Program-made: the position numbers and the translations under genes
Part shown: positions 33,451-41,812 of the stretch, piece by piece
Position numbering within the stretch: position 1 is the first letter of the stretch
How the letters are laid out: every line of letters begins with the position of its first letter
The notes under the pieces: generated by a model
What the model saw: the letters and a program-made list of their open reading frames with translations, nothing else
Databases searched by the model: none
Told to the model about the DNA's origin: nothing
Source of the DNA: Carboxylicivirga litoralis
Lineage (GTDB): Bacteria; Bacteroidota; Bacteroidia; Bacteroidales; Marinilabiliaceae
Reading direction: 5' to 3'
DNA length: 64,000 nt
Assembly (NCBI RefSeq): GCF_025499605.1
Contig: NZ_JAFMVC010000002.1
Span: 310,001 to 374,000, forward strand

Positions 33451-34476
33451 TTATTTTTTTCGCTTACCGTTCCAGTACTCAATGTATTTATCCAATGTAA
33501 TAATACCCACCGGTCCTTGGTAGATGCCCCCTGTTTGAGTGCGGTCTTGCACGCGAACGGCGATTGTCATAGATTGAATATTCTGATATAAATGAGGCGA
33601 AATGGTATAGCCTCGAAGTGCTTTCCAGGCGTCGCCATAGTTAAAGAATAGATCGTCATTAATCTCGCCGGTTTGGCCAATCAGTTCGCCATTGATATAG
33701 ACTTCATCCACATCGTCAATTTTACCAAGCAGGATAACGAGCGGCTGGTTTTTTAAATGATCAGGCAAGGTGATTGTATGCCGATACCAGGCAATGCCAT
33801 CGTAGTTGTCATAGCCTTGTGCTTCCCAGGCACCCGGAACCATTATTTCGTCCCAGTTATTGTCGTTATAGGCTACTGCTTTGTAGTAGTTTTTGTCGCC
33901 CGTTTTAAATTTCCATTTTCCTTCCAGCGATACGTCTGGTTGTAATGGATTAAGCTCGGCACGTAAGCGGATATTACCCGAGATGATGCCGCCTTCGCCA
34001 TACTTGTCATATATGCGCACGGCAATCACATTCGATTGTCCATAACGGATGTATTGCGCAGGTAACCTGTACAAACGATGGCCGTTATAAGCTGTTTTAA
34101 AGTTAGGTGGAAATTGACCTGAACGACCAATAAATTCACCATTAAGATACACTTCGTCGGTGTCGTCGATATAGCCCAGGTCGAGCCACAGGCTTAGTTT
34201 TTCTGCTTCTTTAGGAATGTCAATTTCTTTGCGGTACCAGGCATAGCCATCGTACCCATTAAAGCCCTGGTGCTCCCACATGGATGGAACGCGTATCTGC
34301 TCCCAATTAAAGTGATTGTAATGGTAGCGCGCCCAGTCGGCATTATCGCCAATAGAGAAATACCACTTTCCGTTTAACGACATATAATCGCGCAGGTTTT
34401 GTGCCTCTTGCCCTTTTGCTGCAAAACATATAATGAGGAAGGCTATGGTGGTGATATGGAGTATTTTCCTTTTCAT
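33451..34476 (-). CDS. Secreted sugar-binding protein with two GH2-type jelly-roll modules, no catalytic domain (B)
   Basis: 341 residues from the ATG at 34476, which directly yields a signal peptide (MKRKILHITTIAFLIICFAAKG) and lies two bases after the upstream gene's stop; an in-frame ATG at 34500 would be longer. Two tandem beta-jelly-roll copies are visible. Each has GKWYFSIGD or GKWKFKTGD, a VPSMWEHQGF/VPGAWEAQGY motif, AWYRKEI/AWYRHTI, LGYIDDTDEVYLNGEFIG/LGKIDDVDEVYINGELIG and a GGIISG/GGIYQG end. That is the N-terminal sugar-binding module of family 2 glycosidases, but the TIM barrel is absent. It probably binds glycans in the envelope. Paralogue of the next gene. Confidence 0.85.
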   Translation of the reverse strand: MKRKILHITTIAFLIICFAAKGQEAQNLRDYMSLNGKWYFSIGDNADWARYHYNHFNWEQIRVPSMWEHQGFNGYDGYAWYRKEIDIPKEAEKLSLWLDLGYIDDTDEVYLNGEFIGRSGQFPPNFKTAYNGHRLYRLPAQYIRYGQSNVIAVRIYDKYGEGGIISGNIRLRAELNPLQPDVSLEGKWKFKTGDKNYYKAVAYNDNNWDEIMVPGAWEAQGYDNYDGIAWYRHTITLPDHLKNQPLVILLGKIDDVDEVYINGELIGQTGEINDDLFFNYGDAWKALRGYTISPHLYQNIQSMTIAVRVQDRTQTGGIYQGPVGIITLDKYIEYWNGKRKK

Positions 34477-34478
34477 AA

Positions 34479-35552
34479 TTAGTTGTTTAGCCATTCCCAA
34501 AATTGATCCATGTAGTTGGGTTCTTTCTTAACCAGTTTTTTAAATCGCTCGAATTGTTCTCTGGTCATAATGCCAACAGGTCCTTCATAAATACCGCCGT
34601 CAATGCCACTATCGACCACGCGTACTGCAATCGTATTTTTTCCATTGGTTGTAACGACAGAGTTGGGTATTTTGTAGGCCCTTATGGTTGTATATGCTTG
34701 ATAACTGCCGTTAATGCCTCTGGCCAATGATGAACGTGTAGCACCTGGAGAGACACCTCCGATGCGGGTTCCATTGACATAGGTTTTATCTTCATCATCA
34801 ATTTTACCGAGTAAAAGTATCAGTTCTTCGTTTTGTAGCTTGCGAGGAAGTATAAAGCTGGTTCTGTACCAGGCTACACCATCAAAACCATCCCATCCTT
34901 CGCTTTCCCAAAAGGCAGGTACATTAATATTGCTCCAGTTCGAATCGTCGTAATGGCTTTTCTCGGCATCCTTGTGGTTATGAACGGCGAACTTCCATGT
35001 GCCGGCCAGGTTGATGGACAGAAGTTTATTAGTCAAGTTGGTATTAAGCGAAACCGGACCACTTAGTATGCCGCCATTATTGTAAAAATCATACACACGA
35101 ATGGCTATCACATTTTTGCCACTTCTCCAATAGGCGCTTGGTACTGTATATTGGCGCTGTTTGTCATATGCCGTTTGTGTATTAGGAGGCATGCCACCCG
35201 ATTTACCGACCAGCTTACCATTAACAAATACTTCATCAGCATCATCGATGTTGCCTAATCGTAAAATTAAATCGTGGTCAGGGATAATATCCAGACGAAT
35301 GGTTTTTCGGTACCAGGCAAAGCCGTTATAATCATTGTAGCCTTGCGATTCCCAACTGGCAGGTACACGTATATGTTGCCATTGACTATCGTCAAAGTCA
35401 GGGTTTTTCCATTGTTCATTATCGCCTATTGAAAACTTCCAGTTACCTTCAAGGTATTGTTCCTCCTGAAGAATCTGGGAGTTGACTAAAGCGCTGCCAG
35501 CTAGTAGCAGAATGGTTATCAGAGCGAAGTATTTTAGTGTTTTAGCGATCAT
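34479..35552 (-). CDS. Secreted sugar-binding protein with two GH2-type jelly-roll modules, no catalytic domain (A)
   Basis: 357 residues with a signal peptide (about 1-25, ending ALVNSQ). Residues 35-180 and 190-345 are two copies of the same module found in the downstream gene: GNWKFSIGD, VPASWESQGY, AWYRKTI, LGNIDDADEVFVNG and GGILSG, then GTWKFAVHN, VPAFWESEGW, AWYRTSF, LGKIDDEDKTYVNG and GGIYEG. A short tail follows. The stop is two bases before the start of gene B, so the pair is an operon with four copies of one fold and no enzyme in reach. The paralogues arose by duplication. Whether they bind polysaccharide or play a structural role is not visible. Confidence 0.85.
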   Translation of the reverse strand: MIAKTLKYFALITILLLAGSALVNSQILQEEQYLEGNWKFSIGDNEQWKNPDFDDSQWQHIRVPASWESQGYNDYNGFAWYRKTIRLDIIPDHDLILRLGNIDDADEVFVNGKLVGKSGGMPPNTQTAYDKQRQYTVPSAYWRSGKNVIAIRVYDFYNNGGILSGPVSLNTNLTNKLLSINLAGTWKFAVHNHKDAEKSHYDDSNWSNINVPAFWESEGWDGFDGVAWYRTSFILPRKLQNEELILLLGKIDDEDKTYVNGTRIGGVSPGATRSSLARGINGSYQAYTTIRAYKIPNSVVTTNGKNTIAVRVVDSGIDGGIYEGPVGIMTREQFERFKKLVKKEPNYMDQFWEWLNN

Positions 35553-35629
35553 AGTATTTATCGACGATTAAAAGTAAGGATTATCGGTAATTTTCCAAAA
35601 ATCGTGAAAAAATCCAGGCGAATGGAGTT

Positions 35630-35995
35630 CTATTTTTCCACATGTTGGAAGTTAACAGGGAAACGAATCATTTTGCCCTGAAGCGATGAGTTAACCGCAT
35701 AAATATCCTTGTCTTTCAAAGTGTCGGTTACATATTGCATCAACTGCTCGTCTTCACCAATTATTTTGTGGAAAATCAGTTTGTTGTCTTTATCAACTCT
35801 GAATTTAACTGTTACACTTTCGCAGCAGTCAGGTTTTAAATAATCAAAGCTAGGTCCGCGTAGTGATCTGCGCAATTCTTTGTTTAATTGCTTGCAACAT
35901 TTTTTCATAGCTACTTCTTCTGGCGTGCGTGCCATAGTGGTTGTACTTAATCCGATTAAGATGAACAATACTGAAAAAAGATTTCTTGCTTTCAT
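35630..35995 (-). CDS. Small secreted protein, TonB C-terminus-like
   Basis: 121 residues with a signal peptide (MKARNLFSVLFILIGLSTTTMA). Two CC pairs (KKCC near 33 and DCC near 58) could form disulfides or bind metal. The second half, SVTVKFRVDKDNKLIFHKIIGEDEQLMQYVTDTL and the final IRFPVNFQ, resembles the alpha/beta fold of TonB C-terminal domains, a look common in small secreted Bacteroidota proteins. Role unknown. It lies downstream of the two-component pair on the same strand but 310 bases away, so it probably has its own promoter. Confidence 0.7.
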   Translation of the reverse strand: MKARNLFSVLFILIGLSTTTMARTPEEVAMKKCCKQLNKELRRSLRGPSFDYLKPDCCESVTVKFRVDKDNKLIFHKIIGEDEQLMQYVTDTLKDKDIYAVNSSLQGKMIRFPVNFQHVEK

Positions 35996-36117
35996 AATAC
36001 AATTGTTTTTTGGTTAGTAAATCAATTACAAAAGCAAATGTAGAGGGGCGATAACACCGCATCGTCAAAAGGATGTCATCTGTTGTCATTAATTGTCATC
36101 AAATTGTCATGAATAAT

Positions 36118-36282
36118 GTCGAATCGCTGAATTGTCGAACTGGTTAACTGTTTCCTGTTAGGGTACGTTATCACCTATCGTTTTCTAGTTCATTAGTTAC
36201 TGTTTAAACCCGACAACTTCTAAACTCTTAAGTCCATTAGTAATTTTGCAGTTCATCAATTCACCAGTTTACCAGTTCGACA
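36118..36282. repeat. Two clusters of degenerate octamer repeats
   Basis: At 36249-36282 units read CAGTTCATC, AATTCACC, AGTTTACC, AGTTCGAC. At 36118-36155 the reverse complement reads CAGTTAACC, AGTTCGACAATTC. Same family as at 26838. The surrounding 310-base gap has no gene that I can support. Confidence 0.4.
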
Positions 36283-36307
36283 GAAATAACCAAGCAGTAA
36301 ATTTCTT

Positions 36308-36997
36308 CTAACTACTGACTAGTCTATATCCCATCCCGTGCACGGTAATGATTATCTCCGGTTCATTGGGATTGTCTTCAATCTTTTGGCGGAGTTTAAG
36401 AATGAAATTATCAATGGTGCGCGCGGTTGGCTGAAAGTCGTAACCCCACACATTATCCAAAAGGCTGTCGCGACTAATAGTAGCGTTTTTGTGTTTAAGC
36501 AGGTATTGTAGTATTTCAAACTCTTTGCTGGTCATCTTTACTTGTTGCCCATCTACTGTTGCGGTGTAGGTGTCAAAATCAACGCTTAGCCGGCCAATTT
36601 CTATGTTGCTGGCTGCCGTGTTTGTTTCCTTCTTCTCAGTTCGGCGCAGAACAGCTTTGACGCGCGCTAATAATTCGCGCAAGCTAAAGGGCTTCGTTAG
36701 GTAGTCGTCGCCTCCTGATTCAAGACCAATAACTTTGTCAATTTCTTCGCCTTTGGCGGTTAAAAATATGATGGGCGTATCGTTGTTTTCGTGACGTACT
36801 TTTTTACATACATCAAAACCACTCATAAGTGGCAGCATCACATCCAGTAACACCAAATCGAAGTTGTTGTATAGTATTTTAACCAATCCTTCTTTTCCAT
36901 CAGAAGCTGTATCTACTTCATAGCCTTCAAACTCAAGATTGTCTTTAATGCCCGATTGCATATCCGGCTCGTCCTCAACTATTAATATTCGCTTCAT
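36308..36997 (-). CDS. OmpR/PhoB family response regulator
   Basis: 229 residues. Receiver 1-120 has ED9/10-type acidic residues, phospho-acceptor Asp52 in VLLDVMLP, conserved Thr and Lys (FLTAKG, LTKPF). The C-terminal winged helix (about 135-228) shows EFEILQYLLKHKNATISRDSLLDNVWGY and the TARTIDNFILKLRQKIE recognition helix followed by the hairpin VHGMGYRL. Its start overlaps the end of the kinase gene by four bases, so the pair is coupled. The target genes are unknown; the downstream small secreted protein is a possibility. Confidence 0.93.
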   Translation of the reverse strand: MKRILIVEDEPDMQSGIKDNLEFEGYEVDTASDGKEGLVKILYNNFDLVLLDVMLPLMSGFDVCKKVRHENNDTPIIFLTAKGEEIDKVIGLESGGDDYLTKPFSLRELLARVKAVLRRTEKKETNTAASNIEIGRLSVDFDTYTATVDGQQVKMTSKEFEILQYLLKHKNATISRDSLLDNVWGYDFQPTARTIDNFILKLRQKIEDNPNEPEIIITVHGMGYRLVSS

Positions 36998-38577
36998 TGT
37001 TTGTTAAGTTTGTTGATTGGTAATAATATGCGGAAACAACTACCGTTTCCTTCTGTACTTTCCAGTTCAATTTTACCATTATGACCTTTGATAATGTGCA
37101 TCACAATACTTAAGCCCAGGCCTGAACCTTTGGCATGGTGAGCTAATGCACCTTTAGTAACACGGTAAAACTTCTCAAAAATATGTTTTTGTTCTTTAGC
37201 CGATATGCCAAGGCCTTTATCAGCTACTTCAATGTATTGATACTGGCCTTTGGTACCTGTTGATAGCCTTATTTCTTTTACGTCAGCGCTGTATTTCATG
37301 GCGTTGTCAACCAGGTTAATCAAACTTTCGGTAATAGCTTGTTGGTCTCCATAAATAGGTTCAAGTCCATTGTTTGTATCAATATTAATGGCAAAGCCTC
37401 TTTCTTTAAAATGGTATTGATAATTATTTACCACTTCATCAACGATATCGTTTAGTTCAATGGTGGCGAAGGTCAGTTTTTGGCGTCCACTCTCAATGCG
37501 CGAGAAGTTAAGGATATTATTCACAATGCTCGATAAACGCTGCGTCTCACGATAAATAATGTCGTAGTATTTATTGCGCTTTGTTTCATCTTTAACACGA
37601 CCCAACTGCAGTGTTTCAGCATACATACTTATCAGCGCCAATGGTGTTCTTATTTCGTGAGATACATTGGAGACAAAATCAGATTTCACTTTTGCCAAAT
37701 GTAGTTCGCGTTTAACATTGCGGTAGAATAACCAGGCACCAACTATCAATAAAATATCAACCAGAATAAGCAATCCAATATTTTGGGTGGCACGTTTGTT
37801 GGCTAGTTCAGAGATGCTAATACCCACTGGTAAAATACCAAGGGAGTAATCTGGTAACAACCATATGGCTTGTTCTTTCACTACTTCGTCAGGGGCTTCA
37901 TTCAATAGGCTGGATGCCATCAGTTCATTGGTTTTACTGTGGCGTACCACAATTACCAAGTCATCTCCAGCCGCCATTTGAATGCGCGGTGATAGCGCAT
38001 TGCTGATAAAGTGCTGTGCATCCAATAACAGTATATTCAGATAGGTGGTTTTATCATTTTCAGTAATAAATACCAGCATGGTCAAATGCTTCTGGTATTC
38101 CAGGTCGATGCCAATCACTTTGCGGTAGCCACTTTTGATGTAACGTTTGAGCTGATCAATTTCCTTGGTATGTGCCAGCAGCTGATTGATAATTTCTCTT
38201 TTTAAGGTATCATTGGCAATAATAAACTTATCCAGTTTAAGAGAGGTAGAATCTATAGGATGCAACACAAAGGACTTAACATTCTGATTGTCATTAAGTT
38301 TTATTTCACTTGTACTAGCGTGATCCTTTAGATTGATATTTTTATAGACGTTGTCAATCCAGTTATTGGCGATATCATCAGTGTATTGATTGATGGAGAA
38401 TAATACCGACTCTAGCTGTTTTGTGTAAATCGATTCAATCACTTCCTCCTGGTCATTTAGAGTTAATAACTCAATGGCCGTAAATAAGGAGGTTGGGATC
38501 ACTAAAAGTAATCCAACAATTAACCAGGGTTTTATAATAAAGCGGTTTGACATTAATCTTTTTAATGGGTTTGGCAA
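36994..38577 (-). CDS. Membrane sensor histidine kinase
   Basis: 527 residues. Two transmembrane helices (about 15-35 and 270-290) flank a periplasmic domain of some 230 residues that carries the sensing site; the ligand is unknown. The cytosolic part has the H-box SNVSHEIRTPLALISMYAETL, a N-box (INLVDNAMKYS), DKGLGI and GSGLGLSI motifs, all intact. Its partner is the overlapping OmpR-type regulator. A two-gene unit of this kind in Bacteroidota recalls RprXY, but I cannot assign it from sequence alone. Confidence 0.93.
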   Translation of the reverse strand: MPNPLKRLMSNRFIIKPWLIVGLLLVIPTSLFTAIELLTLNDQEEVIESIYTKQLESVLFSINQYTDDIANNWIDNVYKNINLKDHASTSEIKLNDNQNVKSFVLHPIDSTSLKLDKFIIANDTLKREIINQLLAHTKEIDQLKRYIKSGYRKVIGIDLEYQKHLTMLVFITENDKTTYLNILLLDAQHFISNALSPRIQMAAGDDLVIVVRHSKTNELMASSLLNEAPDEVVKEQAIWLLPDYSLGILPVGISISELANKRATQNIGLLILVDILLIVGAWLFYRNVKRELHLAKVKSDFVSNVSHEIRTPLALISMYAETLQLGRVKDETKRNKYYDIIYRETQRLSSIVNNILNFSRIESGRQKLTFATIELNDIVDEVVNNYQYHFKERGFAINIDTNNGLEPIYGDQQAITESLINLVDNAMKYSADVKEIRLSTGTKGQYQYIEVADKGLGISAKEQKHIFEKFYRVTKGALAHHAKGSGLGLSIVMHIIKGHNGKIELESTEGNGSCFRILLPINKLNKQ

Positions 38578-38607
38578 TAAAGTGTTTTAGTTATTAGTTG
38601 TAACAAT

Positions 38608-38832
38608 TTAATCCGGCACTTTAATATGTTCCGGCTCTTCGTGCTGAAATTGTTTCATCTCGTCTATCACCAGTTGCATATCCTCCAAAAATACTTTGTT
38701 GCACCCTTTTTGCCTGGCAATTTCAAGGTAAGCTTCCATGGTTTCCACAGCACATACATCGGTTCCGGCAATCACAAAGGCTGGCCAGTCATGTTTTAGG
38801 CATTTATGTAATATGGCTTTCTGATCTTTCAT
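38608..38832 (-). CDS. Small cytosolic protein of unknown function
   Basis: 74 residues, starting MKDQKAILHKCLKHDWPAFV and ending in an acidic Pro-rich tail. The middle (VIAGTDVCAVETMEAYLEIA and FLEDMQLVIDEMKQF) looks like an alpha/beta fold with two Cys, perhaps a ligand-binding or oligomeric domain. It lies between elaA (46-base gap) and the kinase gene (30-base gap) on the same strand, so is probably part of one operon. I do not recognise a named family. Confidence 0.65.
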   Translation of the reverse strand: MKDQKAILHKCLKHDWPAFVIAGTDVCAVETMEAYLEIARQKGCNKVFLEDMQLVIDEMKQFQHEEPEHIKVPD

Positions 38833-38878
38833 TTTAATCCGTTTGACTTTAAAAGTACAAATTATTTTTAGCTGTTAG

Positions 38879-39328
38879 CTAATTGCTTTTTTTGAGTTCC
38901 ATCTTCAAATGCGGAATCCCATCTTCCAAATACTCATCTGAGATAATTTCATAACCCAGACTCAGGTAAAATGCCTTCAGGTATTTTTGGGCACTAATCT
39001 GAATCACTTCTGCGTTCCAGTTGTCAAAAATCCATTGAGCGGCATCATGCATTATTTGTCTGGCTAATCCTTTAAAACGAAAATCTTTGTGTACTACCAA
39101 GCGACCAATGGATGTATGCGAGAAGCGCGTTCCTTCTGGTAACATTCTTGCATACCCAACCACTTGTTTATTTTCAATGGCAAAAAGGTGATAAGCCAGC
39201 TCATCATTGCCATCTAAATCATTATAAACACAATTTTGTTCCACTACAAAAATCTCGGCTCGTAGCTGAAGTGTGTTGTATAACTCTTTTAAATTTAATT
39301 CGTTAAAAGACTTGATTGTTATATTCAT
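38879..39328 (-). CDS. elaA: GNAT N-acetyltransferase, ElaA family
   Basis: 149 residues. The ElaA signature is clear: LYNTLQLRAEIFVVEQNCVYNDLDGNDELAYHLF near the N-terminus, then the acetyl-CoA pyrophosphate loop IGRLVVHKDFRFKGLARQIM (Arg/Gly-rich, about 73-92), and the C-terminal AFYLSLGYEIISDEYLEDGIPHLKMEL. It transfers an acetyl group to an amine of unknown identity. First gene of the minus-strand run elaA-small protein-kinase-regulator. Confidence 0.9.
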   Translation of the reverse strand: MNITIKSFNELNLKELYNTLQLRAEIFVVEQNCVYNDLDGNDELAYHLFAIENKQVVGYARMLPEGTRFSHTSIGRLVVHKDFRFKGLARQIMHDAAQWIFDNWNAEVIQISAQKYLKAFYLSLGYEIISDEYLEDGIPHLKMELKKSN

Positions 39329-39497
39329 TTCTTATATTCATACTTAAATTAGCTTTTGAATATAAAATCTTTTAGCAGTGGACGCAACCTTAACCTCAAA
39401 AATTAGTCTAAGGCTTGGGGAATTGTATAACGACTTTGGAGCTGTTGGCACAGTTTATGATTAGCCAATGGACATTTAGTAAATAAGCATAACAATA

Positions 39498-41141
39498 ATG
39501 GATAAAAGGTTTAAAGGTGTATCAGGTAAAATATATGCTATTGTCATATTATTGATAGCAACTAATTTCTTCCATGTTAGAGCTCAGGATCAATTTAAAG
39601 TAGATAGTCTATTAACAAAATACAATTCAAGTAACGAAACTGCTGATAAGGTAAACTTATTGATGAGATTAGCTCAAATGTATGAGCTTAATGATATTAA
39701 AAAGTGTTTTGAGTATGCTAATCAAGCTTACCTTGAATCGGAGGAATTAAAAAATTATGAAGTTAAAGCGCGTGCTTTAAGTTATATGGGTGTAGTTTTT
39801 TTGCGATCCGGCTCATATGATAAGGCGATGGAGATGTTTCTTCAGTCGAAAGCCGTGCTCAAAGAAAATGATGATGAAATGCGCGTTGTAGGACTGGAGC
39901 TCAATCTTGGTGCGGTGCATTTCGAACTGGAAGATTATGACGGTGCCTTGCAGCACTTTAATGAAGCCTTGCAGTTGAATTCAAAATTACTGGATGCCGG
40001 TATTGATATCTACATGAAGCAGATTCAGATATTTTACATCAATATTGGGAGTGTGTATCTGGAGAAGGGGAACTATTCGGCGGCCATTGAGTATTTTACC
40101 AAAGCACTGGATCAATCTCAAAAAAATAATGATTTAGAACAGCAGGGTATTGCCCACAATAATATGGCAGATGCCTATTTACGTCAAAAGCTATATGGTA
40201 AGGCGCATGCTCAGATGCTTGAGGCCCTGCAGGTTCGTCAGAAGGACAATAACCTGGTTGGCATAGCGAGCTCTTATAATTTGTTGACTAAATATTTTCT
40301 GGAGGTTGGAGAAGTAGACAGCGCACAGCAAGCCAATGATGAGGCTGTTAAATATGCTGAACGTGTTGAATCGTTAAGCTTTATGGAAGAAGCCTATGAG
40401 ATGCAATCGCAAATATTAGAACTAAAAGGAGATTACAAAAAGGCCAATGCGTCGTTGAAAAAATACTACGATACAAAACGGCAAATTGTTAACGAATCGG
40501 TGGTTGAAAAAACAACCCGCTTGCAGTTGGAATATGATTTTAATGAGATGCGCGAAGAACGGGCAGAAGCCAACTACAGGCATATGGTTGCCATCTATTC
40601 TTTGCTTGGTATTGTAGCATTTTTACTGGTTGTTTTTGTGCTTTTGTATAACCTGTGGCGTAGCCGGGCTAAGCGTGTACATACCGAGAAAGAAAGCCTG
40701 GAGAAGGATTTGGAGTTGAAAAACAGGGAGTTGACAACCAATGTGATGTACTTGTTAAAGAAACACGAGCTTATTAATAATGTGTCGGAAAGGCTCTTAA
40801 GGTTGAAAACCAAAATGAAAACTGAAAATAAAGATGCCATTCAACGTATTATCTTTGATTTACAGGGAGGAGCCGAACCCGAAGTGTGGGAAGAGTTTGA
40901 GCTACGTTTCCAGAATGTACATACTGACTTTTATAAAAAACTGGAGAAAATAGCACCTGATTTAACACCATCGGAATTAAAGATATGTGCTTTCTTAAAG
41001 CTCAATATGAATTCAAAAGAGATATCAGCATTAATCCATCAGAGTACCAAAAGTGTGGAGGTTAAACGATCACGTATACGTAAGAAGTTAGGTTTAACCA
41101 ATACTGATATCAACTTAATTAAGTATTTATCTGAGCTATAA
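39498..41141 (+). CDS. TPR protein with C-terminal LuxR-like HTH, probable membrane-bound regulator
   Basis: 547 residues. A signal-like helix at the N-terminus (IYAIVILLIATNFFHVRAQ) is followed by about seven TPR repeats (about 55-330; YEVKARALSYMGVVFLRSGSYDKAMEMF, YYINIGSVYLEKGNYSAAIEYF and others), a transmembrane helix near 365-385 (MVAIYSLLGIVAFLLVVFVLLY), a coiled coil, and at the end LTPSELKICAFLKLNMNSKEISALIHQSTKSVEVKRSRIRKKLGL, a LuxR/GerE-type HTH. This architecture is frequent in Bacteroidota and would read an extracytoplasmic cue into transcription. It sits 671 bases upstream of the giant subtilase genes and may control them. Confidence 0.88.
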   Translation: MDKRFKGVSGKIYAIVILLIATNFFHVRAQDQFKVDSLLTKYNSSNETADKVNLLMRLAQMYELNDIKKCFEYANQAYLESEELKNYEVKARALSYMGVVFLRSGSYDKAMEMFLQSKAVLKENDDEMRVVGLELNLGAVHFELEDYDGALQHFNEALQLNSKLLDAGIDIYMKQIQIFYINIGSVYLEKGNYSAAIEYFTKALDQSQKNNDLEQQGIAHNNMADAYLRQKLYGKAHAQMLEALQVRQKDNNLVGIASSYNLLTKYFLEVGEVDSAQQANDEAVKYAERVESLSFMEEAYEMQSQILELKGDYKKANASLKKYYDTKRQIVNESVVEKTTRLQLEYDFNEMREERAEANYRHMVAIYSLLGIVAFLLVVFVLLYNLWRSRAKRVHTEKESLEKDLELKNRELTTNVMYLLKKHELINNVSERLLRLKTKMKTENKDAIQRIIFDLQGGAEPEVWEEFELRFQNVHTDFYKKLEKIAPDLTPSELKICAFLKLNMNSKEISALIHQSTKSVEVKRSRIRKKLGLTNTDINLIKYLSEL

Positions 41142-41812
41142 ATGCTGCCATATGTAGCTTTCTAATAGTTGGATTTCTCGTCGGATTGGCATTTGCAAAT
41201 GAATTGGGCTTTCCTCTGTTCTCTCTCTCTATCTGCGATATTCCATATGATATCGAATAGTTGGTTGTTGCAGTCTGGGTTTTGCTTTAATTTCCTTTTT
41301 GTTGATGGATGCAAATGGGATTATCGACCTTCGTACACGGCGGTTATGACTTCGCCTTAAGAGAATCTGTTCAAATACGAATCTTGAATCATACCACAAG
41401 CAAACTCTGTTTTTAATTGTCGCTTTAATAGCCATAACTCCTGTTAAAATCCAACTATTTCACCTGTAAATCACTCTATAATGTAATGCAGAACTAAAGT
41501 TGTGTTGTTTGACGTAAGTAGTAGTTAGTCAGTATTATGGGTTATTGGAGAGTGGAAATATTACGGTGTGTAAAGGTAAAATAGCACTAACTCTATGGGG
41601 TGTTTTTACGATGATAGTAGTATCGCTGTGTTACAATAGTTTGTTCTCTTAATTCTAGCACTTAGATTGCAATATTCAAAAAAAGTTGTTCGGACAATTT
41701 TGCCAAAGCCATGAGAGCTTTTATATTTTTCGGGGAGAATGAAAGTATTAATCGGAGATGCGGCAAATGAAAATTGTATTAAGACGTTCGACTTAATTAA
41801 AAACCATTACAA
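41142..41812. other. Gene-free region upstream of the subtilase locus, with a MITE-like inverted repeat pair
   Basis: 671 bases without a gene I can support. AATAGTTGGATTT (41164-41176) and AAATCCAACTATT (41447-41459) form a perfect 13-base inverted repeat that bounds 296 bases, as in a small non-autonomous transposable element. I saw no clear target-site duplication and no transposase. The remainder (41460-41812) presumably holds the promoter of the subtilase. Confidence 0.4.

Noticed and set aside
41229-41435. 68-codon minus-strand ORF inside the inverted-repeat element
   Set aside because: Basic composition without transposase or other motif; the two ends of the element read as non-coding.
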